Source: Amycolatopsis sp. CA-126428 (lineage in GTDB: Bacteria; Actinomycetota; Actinomycetes; Mycobacteriales; Pseudonocardiaceae). Taken from it: 64,000 nt of DNA. How positions within the stretch are numbered: position 1 is the first letter of the stretch; each line of letters opens with the position of its first letter. The notes beneath the pieces were generated by a model. It did no database searches and was not told the DNA's origin. It was given only the letters and a program-made list of their open reading frames with translations. The stretch lies in NCBI RefSeq assembly GCF_002904335.1, contig NZ_PPHF01000062.1:113729-177728 (forward strand), in the 5' to 3' direction. The position numbers were made by a program, and so were the translations under genes. This document shows, in pieces, positions 51,116 through 60,439 of the stretch.

Positions 51116-52218
51116 CGGACCAGCCGGAAGAACGTCCGCACCTCCTCGGCGAACAGCTCAGGCTGCTCGTAAGCCGCGAAGTGGCCACCGCGCTCCAGCT
51201 CGTGCCAATGCCGGATGTCGGTGTACCGGCGCTCCGCCCAGCGCCGCGATGGGCGGGGCATCTCCGCCGGGAAGATCGAACACCCCGCCGGCACGTCGAC
51301 GGTGTCGTCCGTCGCCTCCGAGAACCACTTCTGCACCTTGCGGATGCTCTCCCAGTACAGCCGGGCCGACGACGCCGCCGTGCCGGTGAGCCAGTACAGC
51401 GTGATGTCGTCCAGCAGCTCGTCGCGGGTGAACGGGAAGCCGTCGGACCAGGCGTGGAACTTTTCCACCAGCCAGCCGCACAGGCCCGCCGGGGAGTCGA
51501 GGAGGCTGTAGCCGATCGTCTGCGGCCGGGTCGACTGCAGCACCGAATACCCGTCTTCCCAGCGCTGCGCGTGCTCCAACGCCGCCAGCGCGGCCCGCTC
51601 GGAGGCCGTCAGGTCGTCGAACGTCGCCGGGTCCGGTGCCGCGATCGGTGGGTTCAGGTGGATGCCCGCCAGGTGCGCCGCGTCCTGCTGGGCCAGCGAC
51701 GTCGTGATCGACGTCCCCCAGTCGCCGCCCTGCGCGCCGTATCGCGAGTAGCCGAGCCGGGCCATCAGCGAAGCCCACGCCGCCGCGATCCGCTCGATGC
51801 CCCAGCCCGCCGACGACGGCTTGTCGCTGAAGCCGTAGCCCGGCAGCGACGGGATCACCAGGTGGAACTCCTCGGACAGCGGCTCGATCACCTTGGTGAA
51901 CTCGACGAACGAGCCGGGCCAGCCGTGCGTGAGGATCAGCGGCAACGCGGCCGGGTCCGGCGAGCGCACGTGCAGGAAGTGGACGCCGAGCCCGTCGATT
52001 TCGGTGCGGTACTGGGGAAACCGGTTCAGCCGCGCTTCCGTGCGCCGCCAGTCGTACGCCTCCGCCCAGTACTCGCACAGCGGGCGCAGGTACCCCAGCG
52101 GCGTCCCCTGGCTCCAGTCGTCCCCGGGTCCGGCCTCGGGCCAGCGCGTCCGCCGCAGCCGCGCGCGCAGGTCGTCGAGGTCGGCCTCGGGGACCTCGAT
52201 CCGGAACGGCGTGATCAC
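51112..52218 (-). CDS. Epoxide hydrolase
   Basis: A 368-residue epoxide hydrolase of the microsomal type. The N-terminal EHN region (PFRIEVPEADLDDLRARLRR), oxyanion HGWPGSF (near 99), nucleophile Asp166 in GGDWG and catalytic His in GGHFAAYEQPELF are present. It adds water to an epoxide to give a diol. GTG at 52218 is at the start of the conserved EHN region. It is eight bases downstream of the molybdopterin gene's stop, so the genes may be co-transcribed. Confidence 0.88.
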   Translation of the reverse strand: MITPFRIEVPEADLDDLRARLRRTRWPEAGPGDDWSQGTPLGYLRPLCEYWAEAYDWRRTEARLNRFPQYRTEIDGLGVHFLHVRSPDPAALPLILTHGWPGSFVEFTKVIEPLSEEFHLVIPSLPGYGFSDKPSSAGWGIERIAAAWASLMARLGYSRYGAQGGDWGTSITTSLAQQDAAHLAGIHLNPPIAAPDPATFDDLTASERAALAALEHAQRWEDGYSVLQSTRPQTIGYSLLDSPAGLCGWLVEKFHAWSDGFPFTRDELLDDITLYWLTGTAASSARLYWESIRKVQKWFSEATDDTVDVPAGCSIFPAEMPRPSRRWAERRYTDIRHWHELERGGHFAAYEQPELFAEEVRTFFRLVR

Positions 52219-52225
52219 GCCGGCA

Positions 52226-54547
52226 CTATAAACCGGCGAACCGTCCACTCGTGACGGTTTCGCGGACGCGCGCGCTGTCCGCCTCCGCCCGCGCCCGCTC
52301 CTCTTCGGTCGCGGGTTCCAGGCGCGCCGGGACGTCCTTGTGGTGCGGCGTGCCCGCGATCGGGTCGCGGTCCCGCGCGTCCGTCAGGAGGTTGATCCGC
52401 GGGCCGCTGACCACGCGGCGGCCGTCGGCGGCCGGGTGGGCCATGCCGTAGCCGTGCGGCAACGCGAGCTGGCCCGGCCGCATCGCGGGGTCGGCCTCGG
52501 CGCGGACGACCACCCGGCCCGCCGGCGTCACGACGGCCACCCAGTCCCCCGGGGAAGCGCCGATCGACGCCAGTTCTTCGGGACGCGCGCGCAGGGCGCC
52601 GTCCGGATCCGTGCGGCGCCAGCGCGGGTCACGCAGGATCTGGTTCGCGTTGTGCGCCCGCCGCTGCCCGTTGACCAGCGAAAACGGGAACGCCGGGTCG
52701 GGCCGCTCGGCGGCCGGGTCCAGCGCGGCCAGCCAGTCCAGCAGCTCCGGTACCGCCAGCCGGATCCGCGAGCGGCGCAGCAGGCTCCACACTTCGTCCT
52801 GTTCGTGCGCCGAAAACGGCGTCGGACCGGCCAGCACCCGCTCGAAGAGCTCTTCCCCGAGCCGCGGACCGGTGGCCGAGCTGCCCAGCGCGCGCTGCAC
52901 CGGCACGGTCATCGTCTTCGCCGCGCGGTGGCAGCCCGCCCACAGCGGCGCGATCGACGCCGCGCCGTCGGGCAGCGACGCACCCAGGGTGCGGTAGAGC
53001 AGCACCGGCAGGATCGCCGCGCGCTCCGGCATCGCCTGGACCAGCGCGCCGATCCCCGCCTGCAGTTCGGCCCGCGGCCCGGCGGCCAGTTCGGCGAGCA
53101 CATCGGACGGCGGCAGCACGCCCAGCGCGTCGAAGAGCCGCGCGTAGATCTCGGCCTCGACGAGCGTGCCCGGCAGCGGATCCAGCAACGGCCGTCGCAG
53201 CTGGAAGTAGTTCGTCGGCCACTCGAAGGTGAAGAGCGTGAACTCCCACTTCTCGTGCTGGGACGCCGCGGGCAGCACGTAGTCCGCCAGCGCGGCCGTC
53301 TCGGTGTAGGCGACGTCGACGACCACGGACAGCTCCGCGGCCTCCAGCGCGCGCTCGACCTCCCGTGTCCCGGCGAAGGTGTTGGCCGGGTTCGACGATT
53401 CCACCCACACCGCGCGGACGTGGTTCGGGTGGTCGGCGAGCACCTCATCGGCGAGGGTGTTCGCCGGCAGCAGGCCGCCGATGTACTCGAAGCCGGTGAT
53501 CTCGGAGCGCTGTCCGGTCGTCGAGCCCCACAGCGGCAGCAGCCACGAGTGCAGGTTGTTCGTGCCGCGCCGGCCGAAGTGCCCGGTGAGCAGGTACAGC
53601 AGCTTCTCGAGGTAGCTGTTGAGCGTCGAGTGCCGCCCCTGCTGGATGCCCAGCTCGACGCGCACGGTCATCGCCTGGGCCGCGCTCATCAGGTCGACGG
53701 CCCGCTCGACGTCCACCCGGGACACTTCGGCGTGCGCGATCCACGCGTCCACCGGCACTTTCGCCAGCACGGCGGCGACCTCGCCGAACCCTTCGGTCCG
53801 GTCCGCGAGGAACCGCTCGTCGGCGGCACCCCGCTCGAGCAGCAGCGCCAGGATCGCGCCCAGCAGGTAGGCGTCGGTGCCGGGCCGCAGCGGGAGGTGC
53901 AGATCGGCCATCTCCGCGGTCTCGGTGCGCCGCGGATCGAGCACGATCATCCGCCGGTCCGGGTCGTTCTTGAGCGTGTTGAGCGCCTGCCGGGCGTTGC
54001 TGAACCCGTGCGCCTGCCAGGGGTTGCAGCCGAGCACGACGAGCAGGTCGCAGTGCTCGACGTCCTCGGCGGTGTGCACGAGGGTCGAGCCGAACAGCTG
54101 CCCGTTGACCCAGAAGTCGCCGGTCTTCTCCTGCGACAGCGCGTTGAAGTGCCGCGTCGAGTTCATCCACTTCAGCAGCGACGTGCCGTACGCGCCGCCG
54201 GAGTGGTTGCCCTGGCCACCGCCGCCGACGTAGGCGAACGAGCCGGGCCGCCCGGCCGCGGTGTCGGCGTCCCGGATCGCGTGCAGCTTGGCCGCGATCT
54301 CGGCGAGTGCGGTGTCCCAGCCGATCGGCTCGTGCGTGCCGTCGGGACGGCGGCGCAGCGGCGTCGTCAGGCGGTCTTCGTGGTCGCCGTAGAAGGTCAG
54401 GCGCTGCGCCTTCTGGCAGAGGTAACCACCCGAGCGCGGGTGCGCCTTGTCGCCGCGGACGCGGGTGATCTTCCGGCCGTCGAGCTGCACCTCCAGCCCG
54501 CAGTTGAGGTAGCAGAGGCTGCACGCGGTGCGCTGCCACTCGCCCAT
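52226..54547 (-). CDS. Molybdopterin oxidoreductase (formate dehydrogenase/NasA-like)
   Basis: A 773-residue molybdopterin enzyme. The N-terminal iron-sulphur motif has Cys9, Cys12, Cys16 and Cys44 (CSLCYLNCGLEV; GYLCQKA), so one 4Fe-4S cluster is expected. LVVLGCNPWQAHGFSNARQA and VESSNPANTF follow, and a C-terminal dinucleotide domain (ALPHGYGMAHP) is present. No Tat signal is seen, so it is probably cytoplasmic. It resembles formate dehydrogenase alpha or assimilatory nitrate reductase-type proteins; which one cannot be fixed by eye. ATG at 54547 is the start of the iron-sulphur domain. Confidence 0.85.
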   Translation of the reverse strand: MGEWQRTACSLCYLNCGLEVQLDGRKITRVRGDKAHPRSGGYLCQKAQRLTFYGDHEDRLTTPLRRRPDGTHEPIGWDTALAEIAAKLHAIRDADTAAGRPGSFAYVGGGGQGNHSGGAYGTSLLKWMNSTRHFNALSQEKTGDFWVNGQLFGSTLVHTAEDVEHCDLLVVLGCNPWQAHGFSNARQALNTLKNDPDRRMIVLDPRRTETAEMADLHLPLRPGTDAYLLGAILALLLERGAADERFLADRTEGFGEVAAVLAKVPVDAWIAHAEVSRVDVERAVDLMSAAQAMTVRVELGIQQGRHSTLNSYLEKLLYLLTGHFGRRGTNNLHSWLLPLWGSTTGQRSEITGFEYIGGLLPANTLADEVLADHPNHVRAVWVESSNPANTFAGTREVERALEAAELSVVVDVAYTETAALADYVLPAASQHEKWEFTLFTFEWPTNYFQLRRPLLDPLPGTLVEAEIYARLFDALGVLPPSDVLAELAAGPRAELQAGIGALVQAMPERAAILPVLLYRTLGASLPDGAASIAPLWAGCHRAAKTMTVPVQRALGSSATGPRLGEELFERVLAGPTPFSAHEQDEVWSLLRRSRIRLAVPELLDWLAALDPAAERPDPAFPFSLVNGQRRAHNANQILRDPRWRRTDPDGALRARPEELASIGASPGDWVAVVTPAGRVVVRAEADPAMRPGQLALPHGYGMAHPAADGRRVVSGPRINLLTDARDRDPIAGTPHHKDVPARLEPATEEERARAEADSARVRETVTSGRFAGL

Positions 54548-54558
54548 GGCGGTCCCCT

Positions 54559-55584
54559 TCACAGCAGGTCGAGCGCGCGACCCAGCGTCGTCAACCGCGC
54601 TTCGAGCGTTTCGCCGGCCGGGTAGAGCCGGACGGTGTCGATGCCGGCGTCGCGCCAGACGCGCAAGCGTTCCCGCACCATCTCTTCGGTGCCGAGCAAC
54701 GTCGTGCCGAGCACCATTTCGTCGGTGACGAGCGCGGCGGCGCCGTCGCGGTCCCCGGCCTGCCAGCGCTCGCGGACCTCGGCGGCGACGTCGGCCCAGC
54801 CCTGGCGGCTGTAGGCGTTGTTGTAGAAGTTCGTGCTGGCCGAGCCCATCCCGCCGAGGCTGAAGGCCAGCTCCTTCTTGCGGCTGCCGACCAGGGTGCG
54901 CAGTTCGGCTTCGTTGTCCGCGAAGGCGACTTCGGCACCCTGACAGACGTCGATGTCCTTACGCTGCCTACCCGCCTTCGCGAGCCCGGCGTCGAGGTGG
55001 GTGAAGTACGCGTCGGCGCCTTCGGGCACGAAGCTGGTCCCGAGCCAGCCGTCCGCGACCTCGCCGGTGAGCTCGAGGAGCTTCGGCGACAGCGTCGCCA
55101 GGTAGATCGGGATGTCCGGGTTCGGCGCGGTGGACAGCCGCATCGGGCGGGCTTCACCGGGCAGCGGGATCTCGAAGGCGTTGCCGGAGAACGAAATCTT
55201 CTCCCCCGCGAAGGCTTGCCGGATGATCTGGACGGTCTCGCGCATGCGCGTCAGCGGCTTTGCGAACGGGACGCCGTGCAGGCCTTCGACGACCTGCGGC
55301 CCGGACGGGCCGAGGCCGAGCGCGAACCGGCCGCCGGAGAGGTCGGCGAGGGTGAGCGCGGCCTGCGCGATCGCGACCGGGGTGCGGGTGCCCAGCTGGA
55401 TGATCCCGGAACCGAGCCGGATCCGGTCGGTGCGGGCGGCGAGGTAGCCGAGCGCGGACGGCGCGTCCGAGCCCCAGGCTTCGGCCACCCAGCAGACGTC
55501 GAGGCCGAGTTTCTCCGCTTCCAGCACGAAGTCCAGCGTCGTGCGGGTGTCCGTCGAGAACTCGACGGTGGTCGCGGTCTTCAT
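54559..55584 (-). CDS. LLM-class F420-dependent oxidoreductase
   Basis: A 341-residue luciferase-fold protein (VEFSTDTRTTLDFVLEAEKL; DVCWVAEAWGSDAPSALGYL; IRLGSGIIQLGTRTPVAIAQ; GRFALGLGPSGPQVVEG) typical of F420-dependent oxidoreductases. It lies between the SRPBCC gene (ATGA overlap) and the molybdopterin gene (11-base gap), so the three form an operon, extended by the epoxide hydrolase. Substrate unknown. Confidence 0.87.
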   Translation of the reverse strand: MKTATTVEFSTDTRTTLDFVLEAEKLGLDVCWVAEAWGSDAPSALGYLAARTDRIRLGSGIIQLGTRTPVAIAQAALTLADLSGGRFALGLGPSGPQVVEGLHGVPFAKPLTRMRETVQIIRQAFAGEKISFSGNAFEIPLPGEARPMRLSTAPNPDIPIYLATLSPKLLELTGEVADGWLGTSFVPEGADAYFTHLDAGLAKAGRQRKDIDVCQGAEVAFADNEAELRTLVGSRKKELAFSLGGMGSASTNFYNNAYSRQGWADVAAEVRERWQAGDRDGAAALVTDEMVLGTTLLGTEEMVRERLRVWRDAGIDTVRLYPAGETLEARLTTLGRALDLL

Positions 55585-56072
55585 CGGTTTTCGATCCGGG
55601 CCTTGATCGCGGCGAGGTTGGTCCGCATCGCCGTCTCGAACTCCCGCATGCGGACGAAGACGATCTTCTGTTCCTTCTCCGGCATCCGGTCGATCGCGAA
55701 CGACAGCCCGGACCGGCCGGGCCCCATCCGCATCCACTGGCTCAGGCGCGTGCCGCCGTTGTCCGGCTCGAGGGTGAACTTCCAGACGGCGCTGGGCTCT
55801 TCGGGGTCCTGGACGGCCCACGCGAAGACGCGCGGCGCTTCGCACTCCACGACGTACGAGGTCGTCTCCCACTCGCCGAACGCGTCGTGCTTGCTGCGGC
55901 CGAGGAACTTGCGGCCTTCCTCGCACCACTCGACGGACTGGAGTTCCGCGCTCGTCTCGGGCATCAGGGTGATGTCCGAGACGACCGGCCAGACGTCCTC
56001 CGGCGCGGCGTCGATCCAGGTCGAGACCTCGGCCGTCGGCAGGTCGGCGTACCGCGCACCCGTCCACTCCAT
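55581..56072 (-). CDS. SRPBCC-family (START-like) protein
   Basis: A 163-residue protein of the polyketide cyclase/SRPBCC type: AEVSTWIDAAPEDVWPVVSD at the start, then a beta sheet with WETTSYVVECEAPRVFAWAV and a long C-terminal helix. Such proteins bind hydrophobic ligands. ATG at 56072 has AAGGGAG nine bases upstream. It heads the operon that continues with the LLM, molybdopterin and epoxide hydrolase genes, and is preceded by an HxlR regulator gene. Confidence 0.85.
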   Translation of the reverse strand: MEWTGARYADLPTAEVSTWIDAAPEDVWPVVSDITLMPETSAELQSVEWCEEGRKFLGRSKHDAFGEWETTSYVVECEAPRVFAWAVQDPEEPSAVWKFTLEPDNGGTRLSQWMRMGPGRSGLSFAIDRMPEKEQKIVFVRMREFETAMRTNLAAIKARIENR

Positions 56073-56142
56073 CGTGGTCGCACTCCCTTTCCCGAGGCTG
56101 CTGACCACGATAGTTGCGTAGATAGACCTACCCTGTCAACGG

Positions 56143-56646
56143 CTACTCCTGCCGCGCGAACCGCTCCTCGACGTCCGGGCGCTGCGCCAGCCGGGCCGGG
56201 AAGCCGGGGCCGCGGCGCATCCGCGTGTCGTCCGGCGTCATCGGTTCGCGGCAGTCGGCGCAGACGATCTCGGCGTGTGTGTCGTGCCCGCAGGCGAGGT
56301 GGTGCACGGTGATCGGCGGGCCGGCCTCGCTCGCGAGCCACTTGTCGCCCCAGCGGGTCATCGCGAGCAGCACGGGGTAGAAGTCGCGGCCCTTCTCGGT
56401 GAGCACGTAGTCGTGGCGCACCGGCTCGGTCTGGTACGGCACCTTTTCCAGCAGGCCCTCGTCGACCAGCCGCTTGAGCCGGTCGGCGAGGGTGTTGCGC
56501 GCGATGCCGAGAGCCTGCTGGAACTCGTCGAAGCGGCGCACGCCGTAGAAGGCGTCCCGCAGCACCAGCGGGGTCCACCAGTCGCCGAGCAGATCCATGG
56601 TGCGCGCGATCGAGCACGGCCACTGCGCGAACGATGTCCGTTTCAT
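56143..56646 (-). CDS. HxlR-family regulator
   Basis: A 167-residue winged-helix regulator of the HxlR type (CSIARTMDLLGDWWTPLVLRD; RRFDEFQQALGIARNTLADR; GLLEKVPYQTEPVRHDYVLT). The C-terminal extension has a Cys pair (ACGHDTHAEIVCADC), likely a redox or metal site, as in the HypR/QorR branch. It lies upstream of the SRPBCC-LLM operon in the same direction, 70 bases before it, and is a plausible regulator of it. Confidence 0.87.
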   Translation of the reverse strand: MKRTSFAQWPCSIARTMDLLGDWWTPLVLRDAFYGVRRFDEFQQALGIARNTLADRLKRLVDEGLLEKVPYQTEPVRHDYVLTEKGRDFYPVLLAMTRWGDKWLASEAGPPITVHHLACGHDTHAEIVCADCREPMTPDDTRMRRGPGFPARLAQRPDVEERFARQE

Positions 56647-56706
56647 GCGGCTGAGAGTACGCCGTCCCGGGATAGGACTCAGCAGGTCAGCCCGCGTGCT
56701 TCGACG

Positions 56707-57087
56707 TCATACGAGGTGCCCGGTGGTCACGTCGACGTGGTCGGGGACCTCGTCGTGCACGTCGCCGACCGTGAGCGTCCCCGCCGGCTCGACGAGCAGC
56801 ACACTCGCCCCCGCCTTCGACGACGGCTTGTGGAACGTCCCCTTCGGGACCACGAAGACCTGCCCGCGGCCGAGCGTGACCACCCGTTCCGCCGGATCGC
56901 GCAGGCCGATCTCGATCTCGCCGTCGAGGACGAGGAAGAACTCGTCGGTGTTCTCGTGGACGTGCCAGACGTGCTCGCCGTCGAACCGCGCGAGGCGGAT
57001 GTCGTAGTCGTTGACGCGGGTGACGATGCGCGGGCTCCAAGCGGCGTCGAAGCTCGCGAGGACTTCGTTGAGGTCGATCGGGTTCAT
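56707..57087 (-). CDS. Single-domain cupin
   Basis: A 126-residue cupin with metal-binding motif 1 (HVHENTDEFFLVLDGEIEI, near residue 43) and motif 2 (GRGQVFVVPKGTFHKPSS, near 77). Start at 57087 is the first ATG of the conserved part; another ATG lies nine bases upstream. It is divergent from the GlxA-type regulator, 52 bases away, so it is a likely target of that regulator. Activity is unknown. Confidence 0.85.
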   Translation of the reverse strand: MNPIDLNEVLASFDAAWSPRIVTRVNDYDIRLARFDGEHVWHVHENTDEFFLVLDGEIEIGLRDPAERVVTLGRGQVFVVPKGTFHKPSSKAGASVLLVEPAGTLTVGDVHDEVPDHVDVTTGHLV

Positions 57088-57139
57088 GCCGACCATCCTC
57101 GGCCTGGCTCCGGCGGCCGGGGAGTGCTAGGAATCGCAC

Positions 57140-58105
57140 ATGCCGCAAGAATTCTCGCACCGGGTCGTCGCGATCGTCACCGAAGAGTCGAACCCGTTCG
57201 AAATGGGCGTGGCGACCGAGCTGTTCGGCCTCCGCCGCCCCGAGCTCGACCGGCCCTGGTACGACTTCACGCTCTGCGCGGCGACGCCGGACGTCCGGAT
57301 GAACCTCGGCATGTTCACGCTGTCCGGCGTCGCCGGTCTCGAGGCGGCCGACACGGCGGACACCCTGATCGTCCCGGCCCGCCCGAACACCGGCGTCCCC
57401 ACGGCCCCGGCGATCATCGCGGCGATCCGCCGGGCGGCCGGCCGCGGCGCCCGCCTGGTGAGCTTCTGCACGGGAGCGTTCGCCCTCGCCGAGGCCGGGG
57501 TGCTGGACGGCAAGCGGGCGACCACCCACTGGCAGTGGGCGGCGTCGCTGGCCGCGAAGTTCCCGCGGGTGCGGTGGGAACCGGACGTGCTGTTCATCGA
57601 CGAGGGCAACGTCCTGACGGCGGCGGGCAGCGCGGCGTCCCTCGACCTGGGCCTGCACATCATCCAGCGCGACCACGGCGCCGAAGTCGTCAACGCGGTG
57701 AGCCGCCGCCTGGTGTTCACCGGCCACCGCGACGGCGGCCAGCGGCAGTTCATCGCGCGCCCGGTGCCCGCGGTGCCGGACACCTCCCTGGCCCCGGTCC
57801 TGGCGTGGGCCCTCGAGCGGCTGGACACGCCGTTGACGATCGCGGACCTGGCCACCCGCGCGGCGGCCAGCCCGGCGACGCTGCACCGCAAGTTCCGCGC
57901 GGAGCTGGGCACGACACCCCTGGCGTGGCTGACGACGGAACGGGTGACGTTGGCGTGCCGCTTGATCGAGCGGGGCGAGCTGCGGCTGGACCGGGTGGCC
58001 GCGTTGAGCGGCTTCGGCACGGCGGCCAACCTGCGAGCGCAGCTGCGCCGCCACACCGGCCTCAGCCCGAGCGCCTACCGCCGTCGCTTCGGCCCGGCGG
58101 CGTGA
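57140..58105 (+). CDS. GlxA-type transcriptional regulator (DJ-1/PfpI plus AraC HTH)
   Basis: A 321-residue regulator. Residues 1-190 are a DJ-1/PfpI-like domain with the Cys elbow LVSFCTGAFALAEAG; from about 225 is an AraC-type DNA-binding domain (TIADLATRAAASPATLHRKF; GLSPSAYRRRF at the end). Family members often regulate adjacent catabolic or modification genes. It is divergent from the cupin. Its last 44 bases overlap the end of the convergent TetR gene. Confidence 0.9.
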   Translation: MPQEFSHRVVAIVTEESNPFEMGVATELFGLRRPELDRPWYDFTLCAATPDVRMNLGMFTLSGVAGLEAADTADTLIVPARPNTGVPTAPAIIAAIRRAAGRGARLVSFCTGAFALAEAGVLDGKRATTHWQWAASLAAKFPRVRWEPDVLFIDEGNVLTAAGSAASLDLGLHIIQRDHGAEVVNAVSRRLVFTGHRDGGQRQFIARPVPAVPDTSLAPVLAWALERLDTPLTIADLATRAAASPATLHRKFRAELGTTPLAWLTTERVTLACRLIERGELRLDRVAALSGFGTAANLRAQLRRHTGLSPSAYRRRFGPAA

Positions 58106-58679
58106 TCGCCGCGAGCGCCTCGGCCAACGCGGCCTGCTGCAGCCGCGCCGGGTAGGTCTTCGGGTCGGCCGCGGCCAGGACGTTCAGCCCTTCCACCAAC
58201 GCCACCAGGCTCTTCGTCGTCAGCTCGAGCCGCTCGTCCGTCCACTCCGGACGGCAGGCCGCCACCAGCCGGTGGACGCGGGCCAGGAACGAACGGTTCG
58301 CCGCCCGGTGGCGCTCGGCCAGGTCGTCGTCGGCCAGGGCCGCCGCCAGGAAGCCCACCCAGACCCGGGATTCCTCGTGGTGGCCGTGCGGGAGGTCCAC
58401 CGCCTGGCCCAGCACCGCCGCGAGCGCGCCCGACGCGTCCGCGGCCGCCGCTTCGGCCGCGTCCGCGCGGACCGCCGTACGTGCGTACAGCAGGTCGCGT
58501 GCGTGCAGCAGCAACGCCTTCTTCGTCGGGAACGCGTGCATCACCAGGCCGGTGGTGCAGCCGGCGCGCTCGGCGACCGCGCGCAGGGTCAGTCCCGGCA
58601 GGCCGTCGGCGGCGAGCACCTCCCAGGTCGCGTTCGACAGCAGCTCTCGCTGCGCCTGGACGTCACGCTGCTTCGGCAT
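58062..58679 (-). CDS. TetR-family regulator
   Basis: A 205-residue TetR protein (QRELLSNATWEVLAADGLPG; LTLRAVAERAGCTTGLVMHA; FPTKKALLLHARDLL). ATG at 58679 starts MPKQRDVQ. Directly upstream are two tandem dyads (58701-58729), placed to repress this gene and the divergent GNAT gene. It overlaps the 3' end of the GlxA-type gene by 44 bases. Confidence 0.88.
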   Translation of the reverse strand: MPKQRDVQAQRELLSNATWEVLAADGLPGLTLRAVAERAGCTTGLVMHAFPTKKALLLHARDLLYARTAVRADAAEAAAADASGALAAVLGQAVDLPHGHHEESRVWVGFLAAALADDDLAERHRAANRSFLARVHRLVAACRPEWTDERLELTTKSLVALVEGLNVLAAADPKTYPARLQQAALAEALAAITPPGRSDGGRRSG

Positions 58680-58700
58680 CGAGCCTCCTTCCCAGGAAGC

Positions 58701-58729
58701 GTAACAGCTGCTACGGTAACATTCGTTAC
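58701..58729. promoter_or_regulatory. Probable TetR operators between TetR and GNAT genes
   Basis: GTAACAGCTGCTAC (58701-58714) and GTAACATTCGTTAC (58716-58729), two adjacent dyads with 5-bp arms. The first resembles the GTTACAATTGCTAC site before the TetR gene at 46262 (11 of 14 positions). Confidence 0.6.
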
Positions 58730-58749
58730 GGAAAAGGGAGGCCGCCTTG

Positions 58750-59214
58750 ATGATCGGCTGCACGCTGACGATCACCCCGGTGACCTGGGATGATCCCGAC
58801 GCCGTCCGCCTGCGCGAAGCCCAGCGGACCGAACTCGACACCGGCTACGGCACCGACGACCACGAACCCGGCGCGGTGCCCACCGCCGAAACCGTCGCCG
58901 TGTTCCTGCTCGCGCGGGACGCCGGCGGCACCGCCGTGGGCTGCGGCGGACTGCGGCTGCTGGGCCCCGGATCGGGCGAGGTCAAGCGCATGTACGTCGA
59001 GCCGGCGGCCCGCGGCACCGGCGTCGCGGCCGCCTTGCTGCGCGCCCTCGAAGACCACGCGCGAGGCCTGGGGATCACCCGGCTGCTGCTGGAGACCGGC
59101 ACCGGGCAGCCGGACGCGATCCGGTTCTACCAACGCGAAGGCTACGAACCGATCGAGGCGTACGGGCCGTACCGCGGCGAAGCGCTCTCGCGCTGCTTCG
59201 CCCGCGATCTGTGA
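58750..59214 (+). CDS. GNAT-family N-acetyltransferase
   Basis: A 154-residue GNAT acetyltransferase. The acetyl-CoA binding motif V-x-P-AARGTGVAAALLRALEDHA (R-x-x-G-x-G/A) is near residue 80, with KRMYVEP before it. ATG at 58750 follows GGGAGG at 8 bases; a TTG three bases earlier would also fit. It is divergent from the TetR gene and shares its operator region. The substrate is unknown. Confidence 0.85.
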   Translation: MIGCTLTITPVTWDDPDAVRLREAQRTELDTGYGTDDHEPGAVPTAETVAVFLLARDAGGTAVGCGGLRLLGPGSGEVKRMYVEPAARGTGVAAALLRALEDHARGLGITRLLLETGTGQPDAIRFYQREGYEPIEAYGPYRGEALSRCFARDL

Positions 59215-59311
59215 TCGGTTTTCCGATGACCGGCCCAGGCTGAGCTATTGGCGACCGGGTGCGCTCCGGGCCTACGGTCGCAGGACCGTCCCTCCACGAA
59301 CCGGAGTTCCC

Positions 59312-60208
59312 TTGCGCATCAAGCAGATCGGCGTCGCGCTGGCCGCGGCCGCCGTCCTCACCGTTCCGGCCGCACCCGCCCGGGCGGCGGCCAGGATCAT
59401 CCCGCTCGACCTCTCCGCCGGGCAGCAGCCCGAGAACATCGCCTTGGAGCCCGACGGCTCCGCCGACCTCACTTTCGCCTACACCGGCGAAATCGGCCGG
59501 GTCACGCCCGGCGGGCAGATCGGCGTCATCGCCCGCATCCCGATCCCCGCCGACGGCGATGTCCCGGTGGTGCACCGGAAACTGTTCCTCGGCGGCATCG
59601 TCCGCACCCCCGGCGGCGACCTGTACGTGGCCGTTTCGACCGGCACGGCGGCCACCGGCCTCTACCGCGTGCGCCCCGGGACCGCGCCGGTGCAGGTGGC
59701 CGCCCTACCGCCTTCAGGGTTCCAGAACGGGGTCGCGCGCGACCCCGCCAGCGGCGACATCTTCGTCGCCGACTCGTTCGGCTCGGTCGTCCGGCGCGTC
59801 TCCCCGCGCACCGGCCGGGTCACCGACTGGGCCACCGGCGACCTCCTCGCCCCGTCCGGCGGCTTCGGCGCGAACGGCGTGAAAGTTCACGACGGCGCGC
59901 TCTGGGTGTCCAACCTGGATCGCGGCACGCTGGTCCGCTTCCCTCTCAGCGGAGCACCCGGCCGGGTCGTCGCCTCGGGTCTCGGGCCGGTCGACGACTT
60001 CGCCTTCCACGGCGAGGACGTCATCGCGGCCGTCAACCAGGAGAACCGGGTCGTCAGCGTCGGCCGCGACGGGGTCCGGACCATTTTGTCCATTTCGGAT
60101 GGCTTGGCCAACCCGACGTCCGTAGCCGTCCGCGGTGACACGCTGTACGTGGCCGACAGCGCGTACTTCGGTGGATCACCCAACCTGCTGCGCACCCGGC
60201 TGAAATGA
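59312..60208 (+). CDS. Secreted beta-propeller protein (SMP-30/ScyD-like)
   Basis: A 298-residue protein with an Ala-rich signal peptide (residues 1-29, ending ARAAA) and repeated blades such as GGDLYVAVSTGTAATGLYRV, SGDIFVADSFGSVVRRVSP and GDTLYVADSAYFGG, typical of ScyD/NHL-like six-bladed propellers. TTG at 59312 has GGAG five bases upstream. It is exported, with no enzyme motif that I can identify. Confidence 0.8.
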   Translation: MRIKQIGVALAAAAVLTVPAAPARAAARIIPLDLSAGQQPENIALEPDGSADLTFAYTGEIGRVTPGGQIGVIARIPIPADGDVPVVHRKLFLGGIVRTPGGDLYVAVSTGTAATGLYRVRPGTAPVQVAALPPSGFQNGVARDPASGDIFVADSFGSVVRRVSPRTGRVTDWATGDLLAPSGGFGANGVKVHDGALWVSNLDRGTLVRFPLSGAPGRVVASGLGPVDDFAFHGEDVIAAVNQENRVVSVGRDGVRTILSISDGLANPTSVAVRGDTLYVADSAYFGGSPNLLRTRLK

Positions 60209-60439
60209 CCGTGCATCCGCACGCCGATTGTGCACACGATTTCCGTGATCTCCGGGAAACGGTTGCTGGGAACCAAATCCCCCGGTAAGTTGGCGGGCCC
60301 CGGTGTTCGGTCATCGGCCACCGGGGTTCGCGCTGCTCGGCGGAGCGGGGAGGCCACCGCCGAGAGAGCGCTTTCCGGCGGTAGGGGTCGCCGCCGGGTG
60401 CAGGAGGGAAGCAGTGCCTTGGTGTTGCGGGGAACGGTC

